64,000 bases of DNA from JACCZX01 sp963807155 (GTDB taxonomy: Bacteria; Pseudomonadota; Gammaproteobacteria; Burkholderiales; Burkholderiaceae_F). The notes under the pieces are model-generated. The model searched no databases and had not been told where the DNA came from. It was given only the letters and a program-made list of their open reading frames with translations. Positions within the stretch are counted from its first letter, which is position 1, and the number at the start of each line of letters is the position of its first letter. Position numbers and translations under genes: made by a program. Shown piece by piece: positions 1 through 9,263 of the stretch. The stretch lies in assembly GCA_963807155.1 (NCBI GenBank), contig CAWEAZ010000031.1, positions 124,001 through 188,000 on the forward strand. The letters are read 5' to 3'.

Positions 1-1404
1 ATGGCCCGCGCCGGTGCTGCTGTCGCTAACTGCATCGCTACGTCGCAACCGGGTATGCCGCTGTCGATATGTGTCGTTGCCGGACCCGGAAACAATGGCG
101 GTGACGGCTACGTGGCCGCCAGCGAGCTGCGAGATGCGGGCCATCGCATCACGTGCGTTCAATTGGCCAAGCCCGTCGCCGACGATGCTCGCAATGCCCT
201 CGCTCGCTGGCGCTCGTCCGGGGGAACAACTCGCGCGGAACCGCCAACTGGACAGCACTTCGACTGCATCGTTGATGCAATGCTCGGTATCGGACAAACG
301 CGGCCGCTGCAAGGCGCCCTGCTCGCTGCCGCCCAGTGGATCAACGCGCAGCGCACGCGCGTGGTCGCGATTGACGTGCCCAGCGGACTCGACGCCAATC
401 GAGGCTGCTGGCTGGGAGGGGTCGAGGGTGTCTATGCGTCGGAGACGATCACGTTTATCGCCGACAAGCCGGGCTTGCACACGGGGGATGGTGTAGACGC
501 CGCAGGCACTGTCACGGTAGATCGACTCGGCGTCGAACCCGCGTCGACGCGCACGATGTTGACCGACCCATCCGATTTTTCGCAGATCGGCATGCCGCGA
601 CGGCGCAACACGCATAAGGGCAGCTATGGCAACGCCCTGATCATCGGCGGCGCGGCGGGCATGGTGGGCGCTGCGCTGCTGGCGGCGCGCGCCGCGCTGA
701 CCATCGGCGCAGGGCGCGTGTACGTGGATTGCATCGGTGCGCCAGAATTCCGCGTCGATCCGGGGCAGCCGGAGCTGATGTTTCGCCCATATGCGTCGAT
801 TGAAAACTTGCATTCGATCGTCATTGGCTGCGGACTTGGAAAAGACGATGCAGCGCGGCGGGCGCTGCAGTGGGCGTTGGATAGCGACGCATCGCTGATC
901 ATCGATGCCGACGCATTGAACTTGCTGTCACAAGGTCCCGCGCTCAGCGAGTGCGTCGCGGCCCGCAACGCCACGACCGTGCTAACGCCCCACCCGCTCG
1001 AGGCTGCGCGCTTGCTGCAAGTTGCGGTTGATGATGTCCAGTTCGATCGAATCACACGCGCTCGGGAACTGGCAACACGTTATCGAAGCATCATCGTGCT
1101 GAAGGGTGCCGGCAGCGTCGCCGTGCACGTCAACGGTCGCTGCGCCATTAATCCGACCGGCGGGCCTGCACTTTCGACGGCGGGAACTGGCGACGTGCTG
1201 GCGGGTTTATTGGGTGGCCTGTTCGCGCAGCACTTCGACCCTTGGCAAGCGACGCTGGCGGCAACCTGGCTACATGGCCGCGCGGGTGAAGGGCGTGACG
1301 TCGGTTTGACTGCCGGCGACATCGCCAAGGGTGCTGCGAACGAACTCGTCAGGCTGCGCGCTACGCCGCACTCTGGTGAATCGGGGCTGCGCCGGTCACA
1401 CTGA
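1..1404 (+). CDS. nnr: Bifunctional NAD(P)H-hydrate epimerase / ADP-dependent dehydratase (partial at 5' end)
   Basis: Repairs hydrated NADH and NADPH. The N-terminal YjeF/NnrE domain epimerises the hydrate and the C-terminal NnrD ribokinase-like domain dehydrates it using ADP. The epimerase domain shows GPGNNGGDGY near residue 30. The dehydratase domain starts around residue 195 and shows DADALNLL, TPHPLEAARLL and the GTGDVLAG anion-hole motif. The ATG at base 1 probably lies inside the gene, because the family normally has some 20-40 residues before the MxRAG helix seen here, so the true start is outside the window. The 3' end overlaps the convergent ABC ATPase gene by 9 bases. Both domains look intact. 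Identification is firm; only the start is missing. Confidence 0.93.
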   Translation: MARAGAAVANCIATSQPGMPLSICVVAGPGNNGGDGYVAASELRDAGHRITCVQLAKPVADDARNALARWRSSGGTTRAEPPTGQHFDCIVDAMLGIGQTRPLQGALLAAAQWINAQRTRVVAIDVPSGLDANRGCWLGGVEGVYASETITFIADKPGLHTGDGVDAAGTVTVDRLGVEPASTRTMLTDPSDFSQIGMPRRRNTHKGSYGNALIIGGAAGMVGAALLAARAALTIGAGRVYVDCIGAPEFRVDPGQPELMFRPYASIENLHSIVIGCGLGKDDAARRALQWALDSDASLIIDADALNLLSQGPALSECVAARNATTVLTPHPLEAARLLQVAVDDVQFDRITRARELATRYRSIIVLKGAGSVAVHVNGRCAINPTGGPALSTAGTGDVLAGLLGGLFAQHFDPWQATLAATWLHGRAGEGRDVGLTAGDIAKGAANELVRLRATPHSGESGLRRSH

Positions 1405-2109
1405 TACCTCTACGGCACCGGCGATCACTCGGCCTGCGTGCAGCTCGATCTGCCGGGCGCACCGCCGGGCGATATCCGGATCGTGCGTCACCAGTAGCAG
1501 CGTCGAACCACGCTCGCGATTGAGTTCAAACATCAAATCGATCACCGCTTCGCCAGTCCGTGCATCCAGGCTGCCGGTCGGTTCGTCAGCCAGCAGCAAC
1601 GGCGGTCGCAGCACAAACGCACGTGCCAACGCCACTCTCTGTTGCTCACCGCCGGACAAATACTTCGGATAGTGCGATAGCCGCTCACCCAGTCCCACCC
1701 GCTGCAATAGGTTGCGAGCGGCGTCTACCGGCGACGCATCATCGGGGGTACGCCCCGTCAACTCCAGCGGCAGTAAGACGTTCTCCAGAGCATTCAGGTG
1801 CGGCAACAATTGAAACGACTGGAACACGAATCCGAGAGACTCGGCGCGCAGGGCCGCACGGCCGTCTTCATCGAGCGCGAACAAGTCTCTACCGAACATG
1901 CGGACTGCGCCTGATGTTGGAACGTCGAGCCCTGCCAGCAGTCCGAGCAGTGTGGATTTTCCAGAACCAGACGCGCCGACGATAGCCACCGTTTCGCCGG
2001 ACGCGATGGTCAGATTGATATCATCCAAAATGGTCAAGCTGCCCGTGGCATCCTGCACGATCTTGCTGAGATTGCGCGCCTCGACCGCGATTTCCCTGTT
2101 GTCATTCAT
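1396..2109 (-). CDS. ybbA: ABC transporter ATPase, LolD/YbbA family
   Basis: A 237-residue cytoplasmic ATPase of the MacB/LolD family, which powers permeases acting on lipoproteins or other hydrophobic substrates. Visible motifs are Walker A GASGSGKST (near residue 45), the signature LSGGEQQRVALARAF, Walker B LLLADEPTGSLD and the H-loop VTHD. It lies back to back with tesA, the arrangement known for E. coli ybbA/tesA, which is the reason for the symbol. No partner permease (ybbP-like) is adjacent; the neighbour on the other side is the unrelated hydrate dehydratase. The ATG start lies only 3 bases from the tesA start, so each promoter would sit inside the other gene unless one start is misplaced. 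Confidence 0.85.
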   Translation of the reverse strand: MNDNREIAVEARNLSKIVQDATGSLTILDDINLTIASGETVAIVGASGSGKSTLLGLLAGLDVPTSGAVRMFGRDLFALDEDGRAALRAESLGFVFQSFQLLPHLNALENVLLPLELTGRTPDDASPVDAARNLLQRVGLGERLSHYPKYLSGGEQQRVALARAFVLRPPLLLADEPTGSLDARTGEAVIDLMFELNRERGSTLLLVTHDPDIARRCARQIELHAGRVIAGAVEVSV

Positions 2110-2112
2110 TTC

Positions 2113-2838
2113 GTGCGCAGAACTTTCCTGATTCGTTCCGTTCGATCACTGGCAATCATGCTGTGCGCCGTCGCATTACATGCGCCGGCGTCCGGCGCGG
2201 TCAGTTCAACTACAAAAAAAACTGCTGCCGGTATTGAGCGCTCGGTGCTTCTCGTGCTCGGCGACAGCCTGTCGGCGGAATATGGATTACAGCGTGGCCA
2301 AGGGTGGGTGCAGCTACTTGCAAACCGACTGCAGCAAAACGGATCGAATTATACGGTCGTCAATGCCAGCATCAGCGGTGATACCACCAGCGGTGGACGC
2401 GCACGGTTGCCCGCGCTGCTGAAGCAGCATCAACCGTCGATCGTCATCATCGAGCTCGGAGGCAACGACGGGTTGCGCGGATTGCCGGTCGCTCGAATGC
2501 AAGACAATCTGGCCACGATGGTTCGCGCCAGCCAGGCAGCGGGAGCGCGCGTCGTGGTGGCCGGAATTCGAATGCCAGCGAACTACGGCCGCGAATACAC
2601 CGAGCGCTTTTACGACGCGTTCGCAAACGTCTCCAAGCAGCACAACACCGCGCTCGTACCGTTTCTGCTCGAAGGCTTTTCGGATTCGGCGGATTTTTTT
2701 CAAGCCGACCGAATCCATCCGAGCGCACAGGCGCAGAGCAGAATTCTGCAAACGGTTTGGCCCGTACTTGAACCGATGATTGTGACGCGAGGTTCAACGA
2801 AAGCCTCGGCAAAGGCTTCAGTGAAGGCGGGGCAATGA
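2113..2838 (+). CDS. tesA: Acyl-CoA thioesterase I / arylesterase, GDSL family
   Basis: Periplasmic SGNH hydrolase that cleaves acyl esters and thioesters. The protein begins with a basic n-region and hydrophobic stretch (about residues 1-29, ending near APASGA) typical of a Sec signal peptide. The nucleophile block is LVLGDSLSAEYGL, followed by the block II glycine in SISGDTTSG, block III GGNDGLRG and the block V DRIHPS catalytic Asp/His. The start used is a GTG at 2113; an in-frame ATG at 2158 would remove most of the signal peptide, so GTG is preferred. The tail is unusual, a short Lys/Ala/Ser-rich run (about 15 residues). The stop overlaps the selU start (ATGA), suggesting translational coupling. 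Confidence 0.9.
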   Translation: MRRTFLIRSVRSLAIMLCAVALHAPASGAVSSTTKKTAAGIERSVLLVLGDSLSAEYGLQRGQGWVQLLANRLQQNGSNYTVVNASISGDTTSGGRARLPALLKQHQPSIVIIELGGNDGLRGLPVARMQDNLATMVRASQAAGARVVVAGIRMPANYGREYTERFYDAFANVSKQHNTALVPFLLEGFSDSADFFQADRIHPSAQAQSRILQTVWPVLEPMIVTRGSTKASAKASVKAGQ

Positions 2839-3938
2839 CTGCCGGCGCATGGAATACGTTCGATCGCAGCGTGATCTCGGCGTCAGATGCGTTGATGCAA
2901 CTGTCGCAGTTCGATTCGCTGATTGACGTTCGCACCGAAGCTGAATTCGCGATCGATCACATGCCCGGCGCGATCAGTTGCCCGGTGCTCACGAACACCG
3001 AGCGCGTCGAAGTGGGAACGATGGATCGCCAGCAGTCTTCATTCGAGGCGCGCCGTCGGGGCGCTGCGTACGTCTCGCGCAACATCGCGCTGCATCTCGA
3101 AACTCTGTTTCACTCGATGCCGAAGACATGGCGGCCGCTTGTTTACTGCTGGCGCGGTGGCAACCGCAGCGGTGCGATGACGCACATTCTCCGATGCGTC
3201 GGCTGGCAAGCGCGCCAACTTCAAGGCGGTTATCGCGCGTACCGACGAACCATAGTGACTGACCTGGCCACTCTGCCCGGATGTTTGTCGCTGCGTGTCA
3301 TCTGCGGAACAACGGGCAGCGGCAAAAGCCGATTGCTGCAGGAGCTCAGCGTCCAGGGGGCGCAAGTGCTGGATCTTGAGGCACTCGCTCACCATCGCGG
3401 TTCAGTGCTCGGAGGCCTGCCCGCACACCCGCAGCCGTCGCAAAAGATGTTTGAAACCCGCATCTGGTCAGCGCTTCGCTCGTTCGACCCGACGCGCGTT
3501 GTTTTCGTCGAGTCCGAAAGCCGAAAAATCGGAGAGCTGCGGATTCCGGACGCGTTACTGAAACTGATGCGTTCGTCAGAGTGCGTGCGTCTCGAGGTTC
3601 CGCTGCACGCACGAATCCGCTTGCTGCGTGGCGAGTACCAACACTTCGAGCGCGATCCCAATGCATTGGACACCCAGCTCGACTGCCTGTCGGCATTACA
3701 TGGGCGTCAGAAGATTGCGCAGTGGAAAGCGCTGGCCCGCGACGACAATTGGGATGGTGTGGTCGAGCAGCTCCTGGTTGAGCACTACGACCCTGCGTAT
3801 CTGAAATCGATCGATCGAAATTTCGAACACGCGGCCAGTGCCGACGTCGTGCGCATCGAAAGCGATGCGATCGAAGACTACAGAGCTGCCGCGCGGGCCC
3901 TGGCAGACCGAAGTTACGGCCTACTTGCCCTCGCCTGA
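2835..3938 (+). CDS. selU: tRNA 2-selenouridine synthase (2-thiouridine to selenouridine)
   Basis: Converts 2-thiouridine at the wobble position of Lys, Glu and Gln tRNAs to 2-selenouridine through a geranylated intermediate, using selenophosphate. The 367-residue protein has an N-terminal rhodanese domain with the catalytic cysteine at about residue 105 (VYCWRGGNRSG). A P-loop domain follows with GTTGSGKS at about 158-165. Both are hallmarks of SelU/MnmH. It overlaps the tesA stop by 4 bases and overlaps the convergent ppiD gene by 18 bases. Its presence implies that the host makes selenophosphate; selD is not in this window. No lesions are visible. Confidence 0.93.
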   Translation: MTAGAWNTFDRSVISASDALMQLSQFDSLIDVRTEAEFAIDHMPGAISCPVLTNTERVEVGTMDRQQSSFEARRRGAAYVSRNIALHLETLFHSMPKTWRPLVYCWRGGNRSGAMTHILRCVGWQARQLQGGYRAYRRTIVTDLATLPGCLSLRVICGTTGSGKSRLLQELSVQGAQVLDLEALAHHRGSVLGGLPAHPQPSQKMFETRIWSALRSFDPTRVVFVESESRKIGELRIPDALLKLMRSSECVRLEVPLHARIRLLRGEYQHFERDPNALDTQLDCLSALHGRQKIAQWKALARDDNWDGVVEQLLVEHYDPAYLKSIDRNFEHAASADVVRIESDAIEDYRAAARALADRSYGLLALA

Positions 3939-5883
3939 TTTCACCTCGCCCGCCACAGCCTTTTTGGCGGCCGGCTTCTCGTCAGTCTTTCGTTGCAGGT
4001 CTGCGCGCAGAATCTTGACGTCATGGCGCGCTTTTAAACCTTCCGCGTACGTCAATTCGGCGGCGGCGGCGGCCTGCTGAGTGATGGCGCGCGCCTGCGC
4101 GTCGCGTTGCGCCGGCGGGATCGCTTCGGCCGGTTTGGATGCGATTACCTTGACGATGACGTAACCCGCGTTGCTGGCATTGCGGAAATCAGTGCCGACC
4201 TCAGTCCCGATGTATTGCGGAAGCTTGTCCGCAGGAATCCGCAGCACCTCATTCAGTGCATCGGCCGGCATGTCTTGCGGCTGACGGCGTGATACGACCT
4301 TCGCGGCGGAAAAGCCCGCATCGCTCGGCTCCTTGCGCAGGGCCGCCAGACGCTGCTCGCCGGCCTCTCGTGCTAGCCGAAGCCGCTTCGCGACGTTCCA
4401 GCAACTGACGGATCTCCGGCGTGACCTTTTCCAGCGGCTTGGACAGATGCGGGGCGGTGCTCGAGCACGCGTGCCGATACCAACGTACTCGGCGCAACTT
4501 CGATCGCCTGCGTATTGCGCCGATTCTTCAGCGCGTCTTCGGCAAAAATCGCCTCGACTAGCCGTGGCCCGAGATGCGGCGGCAAGCCCCGGCGCGTCAG
4601 GTTATCCGCGGTCAGTACTTTCAAGTTCAATTTTTGCGCCGCAGGCTGCAAGCGAGTCTGCCTGCTCATACACCAGATTGGTGAACTGGTCCGCCGCCTC
4701 GGTGAAATTTTTCTGGGCCTGCTGGTTTTTCAACTCGCGCTCGATATCGGAGCGTACTTCGGCAAAGGGTTTGGCCTGCGCCGGTTTGATTTCCGTCACC
4801 CGGATGATGTGAAACCCAAAATCGGTCTCCACGATATCGCTGATTTCGCCGTTCTTCAGCCGATAAACCGTTTCCTCGAATGGCTTGACCATCATGCCGC
4901 GTCCGAAAAACCCGAGATCACCGCCCTGCGCCGCAGAGCCCGGATCTTTCGAGTTCTCTCGCGCAAGCTTCGCAAACTCGTTCGGCGCCGCTTTGACTTT
5001 CGCGAGAATCTCCTCGGCCTTCTTGCGCGCGCCGGCTTTATCGGACCCTTCGGCGGCAATCAGAATGTGGCTTGCCCGCCGCTGTTCCTCGGTGCCGTAG
5101 CGTGCCTTGTTTTGGTCGTAGTAATTCTTGGCCGCCTCTTCCGTAATGGTCACGCTACCGCTGATCGTTTCCGGCGACAGCACGACATACTCGACGCGCA
5201 CGCTCTCAGGAATCTCGAATTGCGTGCGGTTTGCCTGGTAGTACTCGCCCATCATGCGCATCCGTAACGGCAAGCCTTGGACGCAAACTGCTCGGCCGGA
5301 AAGCGAAGCTCTCGAACTTCGCGCTGCTCCACCAGGATGCGCTCGATGCGCTCGATCACCTGCTTCGGAGTGATCGCCGACTCAACGACAGCCTGCACGA
5401 AAGTCTGCTTGCGCAGGTCGTTGCGCAGGCTTTGCTCGAACGCCGCTTCGCTCTGGCCGCGCGACGCTAGAAACGCCTTGTAACGGTCGTAGCTGAACTT
5501 GCCGTCCTGTTGAAACGCGGGAATATTCGCAATGAACTCACGCAGCCGCTCGACGGTAACCACGACGTTCGATTTGTTCGCCTCGTTCGCAAGCGCGCGA
5601 TCAAGCACCAGCTGGTCGAGTACGGCGGCTCGCGCCTCCGGAGTTTCCAGGAGCTTCGGATCGAAATTGGCGCCGAGGCCCTGCCGAGGCGCTCGATCCG
5701 GTCGCGCAGCGCAACGTCGTACTCCTGTTGCGTAATGGGCGCACCGTCGACCGTGGCCAGCGCACCGTCCTTGTCGACGTAGTTGTTGTAGCCCTGGATA
5801 CCGAAAAAAACAAAGGACGGCAGAATCAGCACCAGGATGAAAAGCATCATCCAGCTGCGATGCGAGCGGACGAAATCAAACAT
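3921..5883 (-). CDS. ppiD: Periplasmic folding chaperone PpiD (SurA-like peptidyl-prolyl isomerase), frame broken in this sequence
   Basis: Inner-membrane-anchored periplasmic chaperone that assists outer-membrane protein folding. From the ATG at 5883 it shows a short cytoplasmic start (MFDFVRSHRSWM), one membrane anchor (LFILVLILPSFVFFG), a SurA-N-type region, and a parvulin PPIase domain (HILIAAEGS, GGDLGFFGRGMMVKPFE, FGFHIIRVTEI). A basic C-terminal tail ends in GEGK. The protein is read from pieces in different frames. Shifts are needed near 5689, 5275-5258, 4655, 4455 and 4378. Each piece continues the family sequence without loss, so single-base indels in the assembly are the likely cause. 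It lies downstream of the tRNA-Asp terminator and converges on selU. Confidence 0.85.
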
Positions 5884-5912
5884 GACAAGTGGTCCTAAAC
5901 GTCTGCAAAGCA

Positions 5913-5940
5913 AAAAAGGCGAACTTGCGTTCGCCTTTTT
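5913..5940 (-). terminator. Rho-independent terminator after tRNA-Asp
   Basis: A perfect 12-base-pair stem (5913-5924 with 5929-5940) encloses a 4-base loop. The stem has A-rich and T-rich outer ends, so it could work in both directions. On the minus strand it lies 8 bases past the 3' CCA of tRNA-Asp and about 30 bases before the ppiD start. It therefore probably ends the tRNA-Val/tRNA-Asp transcript. Confidence 0.75.
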
Positions 5941-5948
5941 CAGTTGTG

Positions 5949-6025
5949 TGGCGGAGTGGACGGGACTCGAACCCGCGACCCCCGGCGTGACAGGCCGGTA
6001 TTCTAACCGACTGAACTACCACTCC
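5949..6025 (-). tRNA. tRNA-Asp (anticodon GUC)
   Basis: A 77-base cloverleaf with encoded CCA. The acceptor stem GGAGTGG pairs with CCACTCC, the anticodon stem-loop reads CCTGTCA around GTC, and the T arm contains GGTTCGAGTCC. It lies 25 bases downstream of tRNA-Val on the same strand and is followed by a strong terminator, so the two tRNAs are likely co-transcribed. Confidence 0.96.
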
Positions 6026-6050
6026 TGATGTCGGTTCCGTCGCCAATCTT

Positions 6051-6126
6051 TGGTGGGTGCTGAGAGGCTCGAACTCCCGACCTACGCCTTGTAAGGGCGC
6101 CGCTCTACCAACTGAGCTAAGCACCC
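6051..6126 (-). tRNA. tRNA-Val (anticodon UAC)
   Basis: A 76-base cloverleaf with encoded CCA. The acceptor stem GGGTGCT pairs with AGCACCC and the anticodon loop reads CTTACAA, giving TAC. The D arm (AGCTCAGTTGGTAGAGC) and T arm (GGTTCGA-like GAGTTCGAGCC) are canonical. It sits between hupB and tRNA-Asp. Confidence 0.96.
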
Positions 6127-6186
6127 AATCGCCGTGGCCTCTACCGCCTGCCACGCGATCGCTTAGCAATCAACTCCGGAAGCGAG

Positions 6187-6459
6187 TCAGTTTAGCGAAT
6201 CTTTCAGCGCCTTGCCCGGGCGGAACTTCGGCACTTTCGCTGCCTTGATCCTGATCTCTTCGTTGGTGCGAGGATTGCGGCCTGTACGTGCCGCGCGCTT
6301 ACTGACAATAAACGTACCGAAGCCGACCAGTGTCACCGAGTTTCCTCGCTTCAAGCTGCCGCGTATGCCAGCGACAATCGCTTCAAGCGCTCGACCCGCC
6401 GCTGCTTTTGAAATGTCCGCTTGTTTGGCGATATGGTCGATCAATTCGGTCTTGTTCAC
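6187..6459 (-). CDS. hupB: DNA-binding protein HU-beta
   Basis: A 90-residue histone-like protein that bends and compacts DNA as a dimer. The sequence begins MNKTELIDHIA, has the GFGTF turn and the basic beta-arm region with GRNPRTNEEI, and ends in FRPGKALKDSL, all HU-family marks at the usual length of about 90. It follows lon on the same strand, as in many proteobacteria, with about 235 bases between them. That gap is AT-richer than the surroundings and probably carries its own promoter. Confidence 0.95.
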   Translation of the reverse strand: MNKTELIDHIAKQADISKAAAGRALEAIVAGIRGSLKRGNSVTLVGFGTFIVSKRAARTGRNPRTNEEIRIKAAKVPKFRPGKALKDSLN

Positions 6460-6655
6460 TTATGCACCCCCGTAATCTGATGTCGCTTTTATTGCGGTCG
6501 CGCGTCGCACTGCATCTTGCATTTGTTCACAGCTTTTGTTATCTGCGGCGCGGACGAGAATGTGGTTGAAGCGTTGAACAGCTATTCAACCGCGACGATG
6601 TAGCAGTGTCAAGAAGAAGCAAAAGGGAAACAGCAAAAAGCGAAAGAATCAGTTG

Positions 6656-6679
6656 CCGGCGCGCTGCAAAGCGCGCCGG
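6656..6679 (-). terminator. GC-rich hairpin downstream of lon, possible terminator
   Basis: A perfect 10-base-pair stem (6656-6665 with 6670-6679) with a GCAA loop starts about 15 bases past the lon stop on the minus strand. It is followed by a pyrimidine-rich stretch rather than a clean U-run. It could be a weak terminator or an RNA 3'-end stabiliser separating lon from hupB. Confidence 0.5.
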
Positions 6680-6694
6680 CTCTCCCTGAGTTCG

Positions 6695-9106
6695 CTAGTG
6701 CTTGACTACTTCACCGACGGCCGGAGGCTCCGGCGGTTTAGCCGGCGCTGCCGCAACTTCATCGTCGGTCAGCGGAACCGGGCGGCGCTCGAGTGCAACT
6801 TCAAGTACCTTGTCGATCCACTTGACCGGAATGATCTCAAGTCGATTCTTGACGTTGTCCGGAATCTCCGCGAGATCTTTGACGTTTTCCTCGGGAATCA
6901 GCACCGTCTTGATGCCGCCTCGATGGGCCGCGAGCAGTTTTTCCTTCAGGCCGCCGATCGCCAGTACTTCGCCGCGCAGCGTGATCTCGCCTGTCATCGC
7001 GACGTCAGCGCGCACCGGGATGCCACTGACCGCCGAAATCAGCGCGGTCGTGATCGCAATTCCGGCCGACGGTCCATCTTTCGGCGTGGCGCCTTCGGGA
7101 AAGTGCACGTGAATGTCGGTTTTCTCGAATACCTCGTCGCGAATACCGAGCCGGCGCGCTCGGGCGCGCATCACGGATCGAGCCGCTTCGACCGATTCCT
7201 TCATCACGTCGCCTAGCGATCCGGTGCGATGCACGTTCGCCTTGCCCGGCATCGTGGCGACCTCGATCGTCAGCAGATCGCCGCCGACTTCGGTCCACGC
7301 CAGGCCGGTGACCTGGCCGACCTGATTTTCTTTTTCGGCCACGCCGAACGTGTAACGCCGCACGCCGAGGAATTTGTCCAAGTTGCGCGCCGCCACTTGC
7401 ACTCGCTTGTCTTGCTTTTTCAGCAGCAGCTGTTTGACCACCTTCCGGCAGATCTTGCTGATCTCGCGTTCTAGGGAGCGAACGCCGGCCTCGCGCGTGT
7501 AATAACGAATAATGTCGCGAATCGCGCTTTCGGCAATCGAAAGCTCGCCGTTCTTCAGGCCGTTGGTCTTCATCTGCTTCGGCAGCAGGTGCTGCAGAGC
7601 GATGTGCACCTTTTCTTCTTCCGTGTAACCCGACAGACGGATCACTTCCATCCGGTCGAGCAGCGCCGGCGGAATGTTCATCGTGTTGCTGGTTGCAACA
7701 AACATCACGTCGGACAGGTCGAAATCGACCTCGACGTAGTGATCCTGAAACGTGTGGTTCTGCTCGGGATCGAGCACCTCCAGCAGCGCCGATGCCGGGT
7801 CGCCGCGAAAATCCATGCCCATCTTGTCGACTTCGTCGAGCAGGAACAGCGGGTTACGCACACCTGACTTCCCGAGGCTCTGCAGGATCTTGCCCGGCAT
7901 CGATCCGATATACGTCCGGCGATGGCCGCGAATCTCGGCCTCGTCGCGGACGCCGCCAAGCGCCATGCGGATGAACTTGCGATTCGTCGCACGCGCGACC
8001 GACTGCCCGAGCGAAGTCTTGCCGACGCCCGGAGGGCCGACCAGACACAGGATGGGCGCTTTGAGCTTGTCGACTCGCTGCTGCACGGCGAGGTACTCGA
8101 GAATACGGTCCTTGACCTTCTCGAGCCCGTAGTGATCGTCGTTCAACACTTTCTCAGCGTTGCCCAGATCATTGTTGATTCGACTGCGCTTTTTCCATGG
8201 CAAGCCGATCAGCGTGTCGAGGTAGTTGCGCACGACGGTTGCCTCGGCCGACATCGGTGACATCAGCTTCAGCTTCTTCAACTCGGACGTGGCCTTGTCG
8301 CGCGCGGCCTTCGGCATGCGAGCGGCCTTGATTTTCTTCTCGAGCTCTTCGAGGTCGGCGCCCTCCTCGCCTTCGCCGAGTTCTTTCTGGATCGCCTTGA
8401 CCTGTTCGTTCAGGTAGTACTCGCGCTGGCTTTTCTCCATCTGCCGCTTCACGCGTCCACGGATACGCTTTTCGACTTGCAGGATGTCGATTTCGGCTTC
8501 CAGCTGAGCCAGCAAATGCTCAAGACGCTCGTTGATGCCGAACATCTCGAGAACTTTCTGCTTCTGCTCAAGCTTCAGCGGCAGATGCGCGGCGATCGTG
8601 TCGGCCAGGCGTCCCGCTTCGTCGATTCCGGCAATCGATGTCAGGATCTCGGCCGGGATTTTCTTGTTCAGTTTTACGTACTGATCGAACTGCGTGACGA
8701 TCGCACGGCGCAGCGCCTCGGATTCTGCAGTGGACTGGTGATCGGGCACGATCGGCAGCACGTCGGCGGTGAAATGCGCCGGGCCGTCAACGATGCGCTC
8801 GATGCGGGCACGCTGCGCGCCCTCGACCAGCACCTTCACGGTACCGTCAGGCAGCTTCAGCATCTGCAGGATGTTCGCGACGCAGCCGATCTCGTAAATG
8901 TCTTCGGCTTCGGGCTCGTCCTTCGCCGCGTTCTTCTGCGCGACCAGCATGATGCTCTTGCCGGCCTCCATCGCAGCTTCGAGCGCCTTGATCGACTTCG
9001 GGCGCCCGACAAACAGCGGAATGACCATATGCGGGAACACAACGACGTCGCGCAAAGGCAGCAGCGGCAGCGTTGTGGTTTCCGGCGGCAGAATCTGGGT
9101 CGTCAT
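6695..9106 (-). CDS. lon: ATP-dependent protease Lon (class III heat-shock protease)
   Basis: Cytoplasmic AAA+ serine protease that degrades misfolded and regulatory proteins. The order is LON substrate-binding domain (PLLPLRDVVVFPHMVIP at the start), coiled-coil region, AAA+ module with Walker A GPPGVGKTS and Walker B FLLDEVDKMG, and the protease domain with the catalytic serine in PKDGPSAGIA. The start chosen is 9106 (MTTQILPP), giving 803 residues, because an AAGGGA ribosome site stands 9 bases before it. A longer start at 9124 would translate that site. The C-terminal tail is Pro/Ala-rich. A sigma-32-like promoter lies upstream. The frame is uninterrupted over 2.4 kb. Confidence 0.96.
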   Translation of the reverse strand: MTTQILPPETTTLPLLPLRDVVVFPHMVIPLFVGRPKSIKALEAAMEAGKSIMLVAQKNAAKDEPEAEDIYEIGCVANILQMLKLPDGTVKVLVEGAQRARIERIVDGPAHFTADVLPIVPDHQSTAESEALRRAIVTQFDQYVKLNKKIPAEILTSIAGIDEAGRLADTIAAHLPLKLEQKQKVLEMFGINERLEHLLAQLEAEIDILQVEKRIRGRVKRQMEKSQREYYLNEQVKAIQKELGEGEEGADLEELEKKIKAARMPKAARDKATSELKKLKLMSPMSAEATVVRNYLDTLIGLPWKKRSRINNDLGNAEKVLNDDHYGLEKVKDRILEYLAVQQRVDKLKAPILCLVGPPGVGKTSLGQSVARATNRKFIRMALGGVRDEAEIRGHRRTYIGSMPGKILQSLGKSGVRNPLFLLDEVDKMGMDFRGDPASALLEVLDPEQNHTFQDHYVEVDFDLSDVMFVATSNTMNIPPALLDRMEVIRLSGYTEEEKVHIALQHLLPKQMKTNGLKNGELSIAESAIRDIIRYYTREAGVRSLEREISKICRKVVKQLLLKKQDKRVQVAARNLDKFLGVRRYTFGVAEKENQVGQVTGLAWTEVGGDLLTIEVATMPGKANVHRTGSLGDVMKESVEAARSVMRARARRLGIRDEVFEKTDIHVHFPEGATPKDGPSAGIAITTALISAVSGIPVRADVAMTGEITLRGEVLAIGGLKEKLLAAHRGGIKTVLIPEENVKDLAEIPDNVKNRLEIIPVKWIDKVLEVALERRPVPLTDDEVAAAPAKPPEPPAVGEVVKH

Positions 9107-9139
9107 TCGAGTCGTTCCCTTCATGTGACTTTAAACGCC

Positions 9140-9167
9140 ATATGCGCCCGTGCGGGGTGAATGCAAG
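9140..9167 (-). promoter_or_regulatory. Sigma-32 (heat-shock)-like promoter for lon
   Basis: On the minus strand CTTGCA (9162-9167) is followed after 14 bases by GCGCATAT (9140-9147). This resembles the sigma-32 pattern CTTGAA-N13-15-CCCATnT. It is placed 33 bases ahead of the lon start in the lon-clpX gap. Lon is a known heat-shock gene in E. coli. This is a match by eye only. Confidence 0.4.
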
Positions 9168-9263
9168 GGCAGAAGGAATACAGGCAAACCCAATCTAGCA
9201 CGCAGACGGCTTTCGCCGCCGGGCCGATAACGATGGGGAAAACAGTGCTGATCGCAGCCAAGG

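Noticed and set aside
3921..5883. ppiD as a true pseudogene
   Set aside because: All pieces keep conserved sequence in order, and essential genes nearby show the same single-base breaks, so sequence error is more likely.
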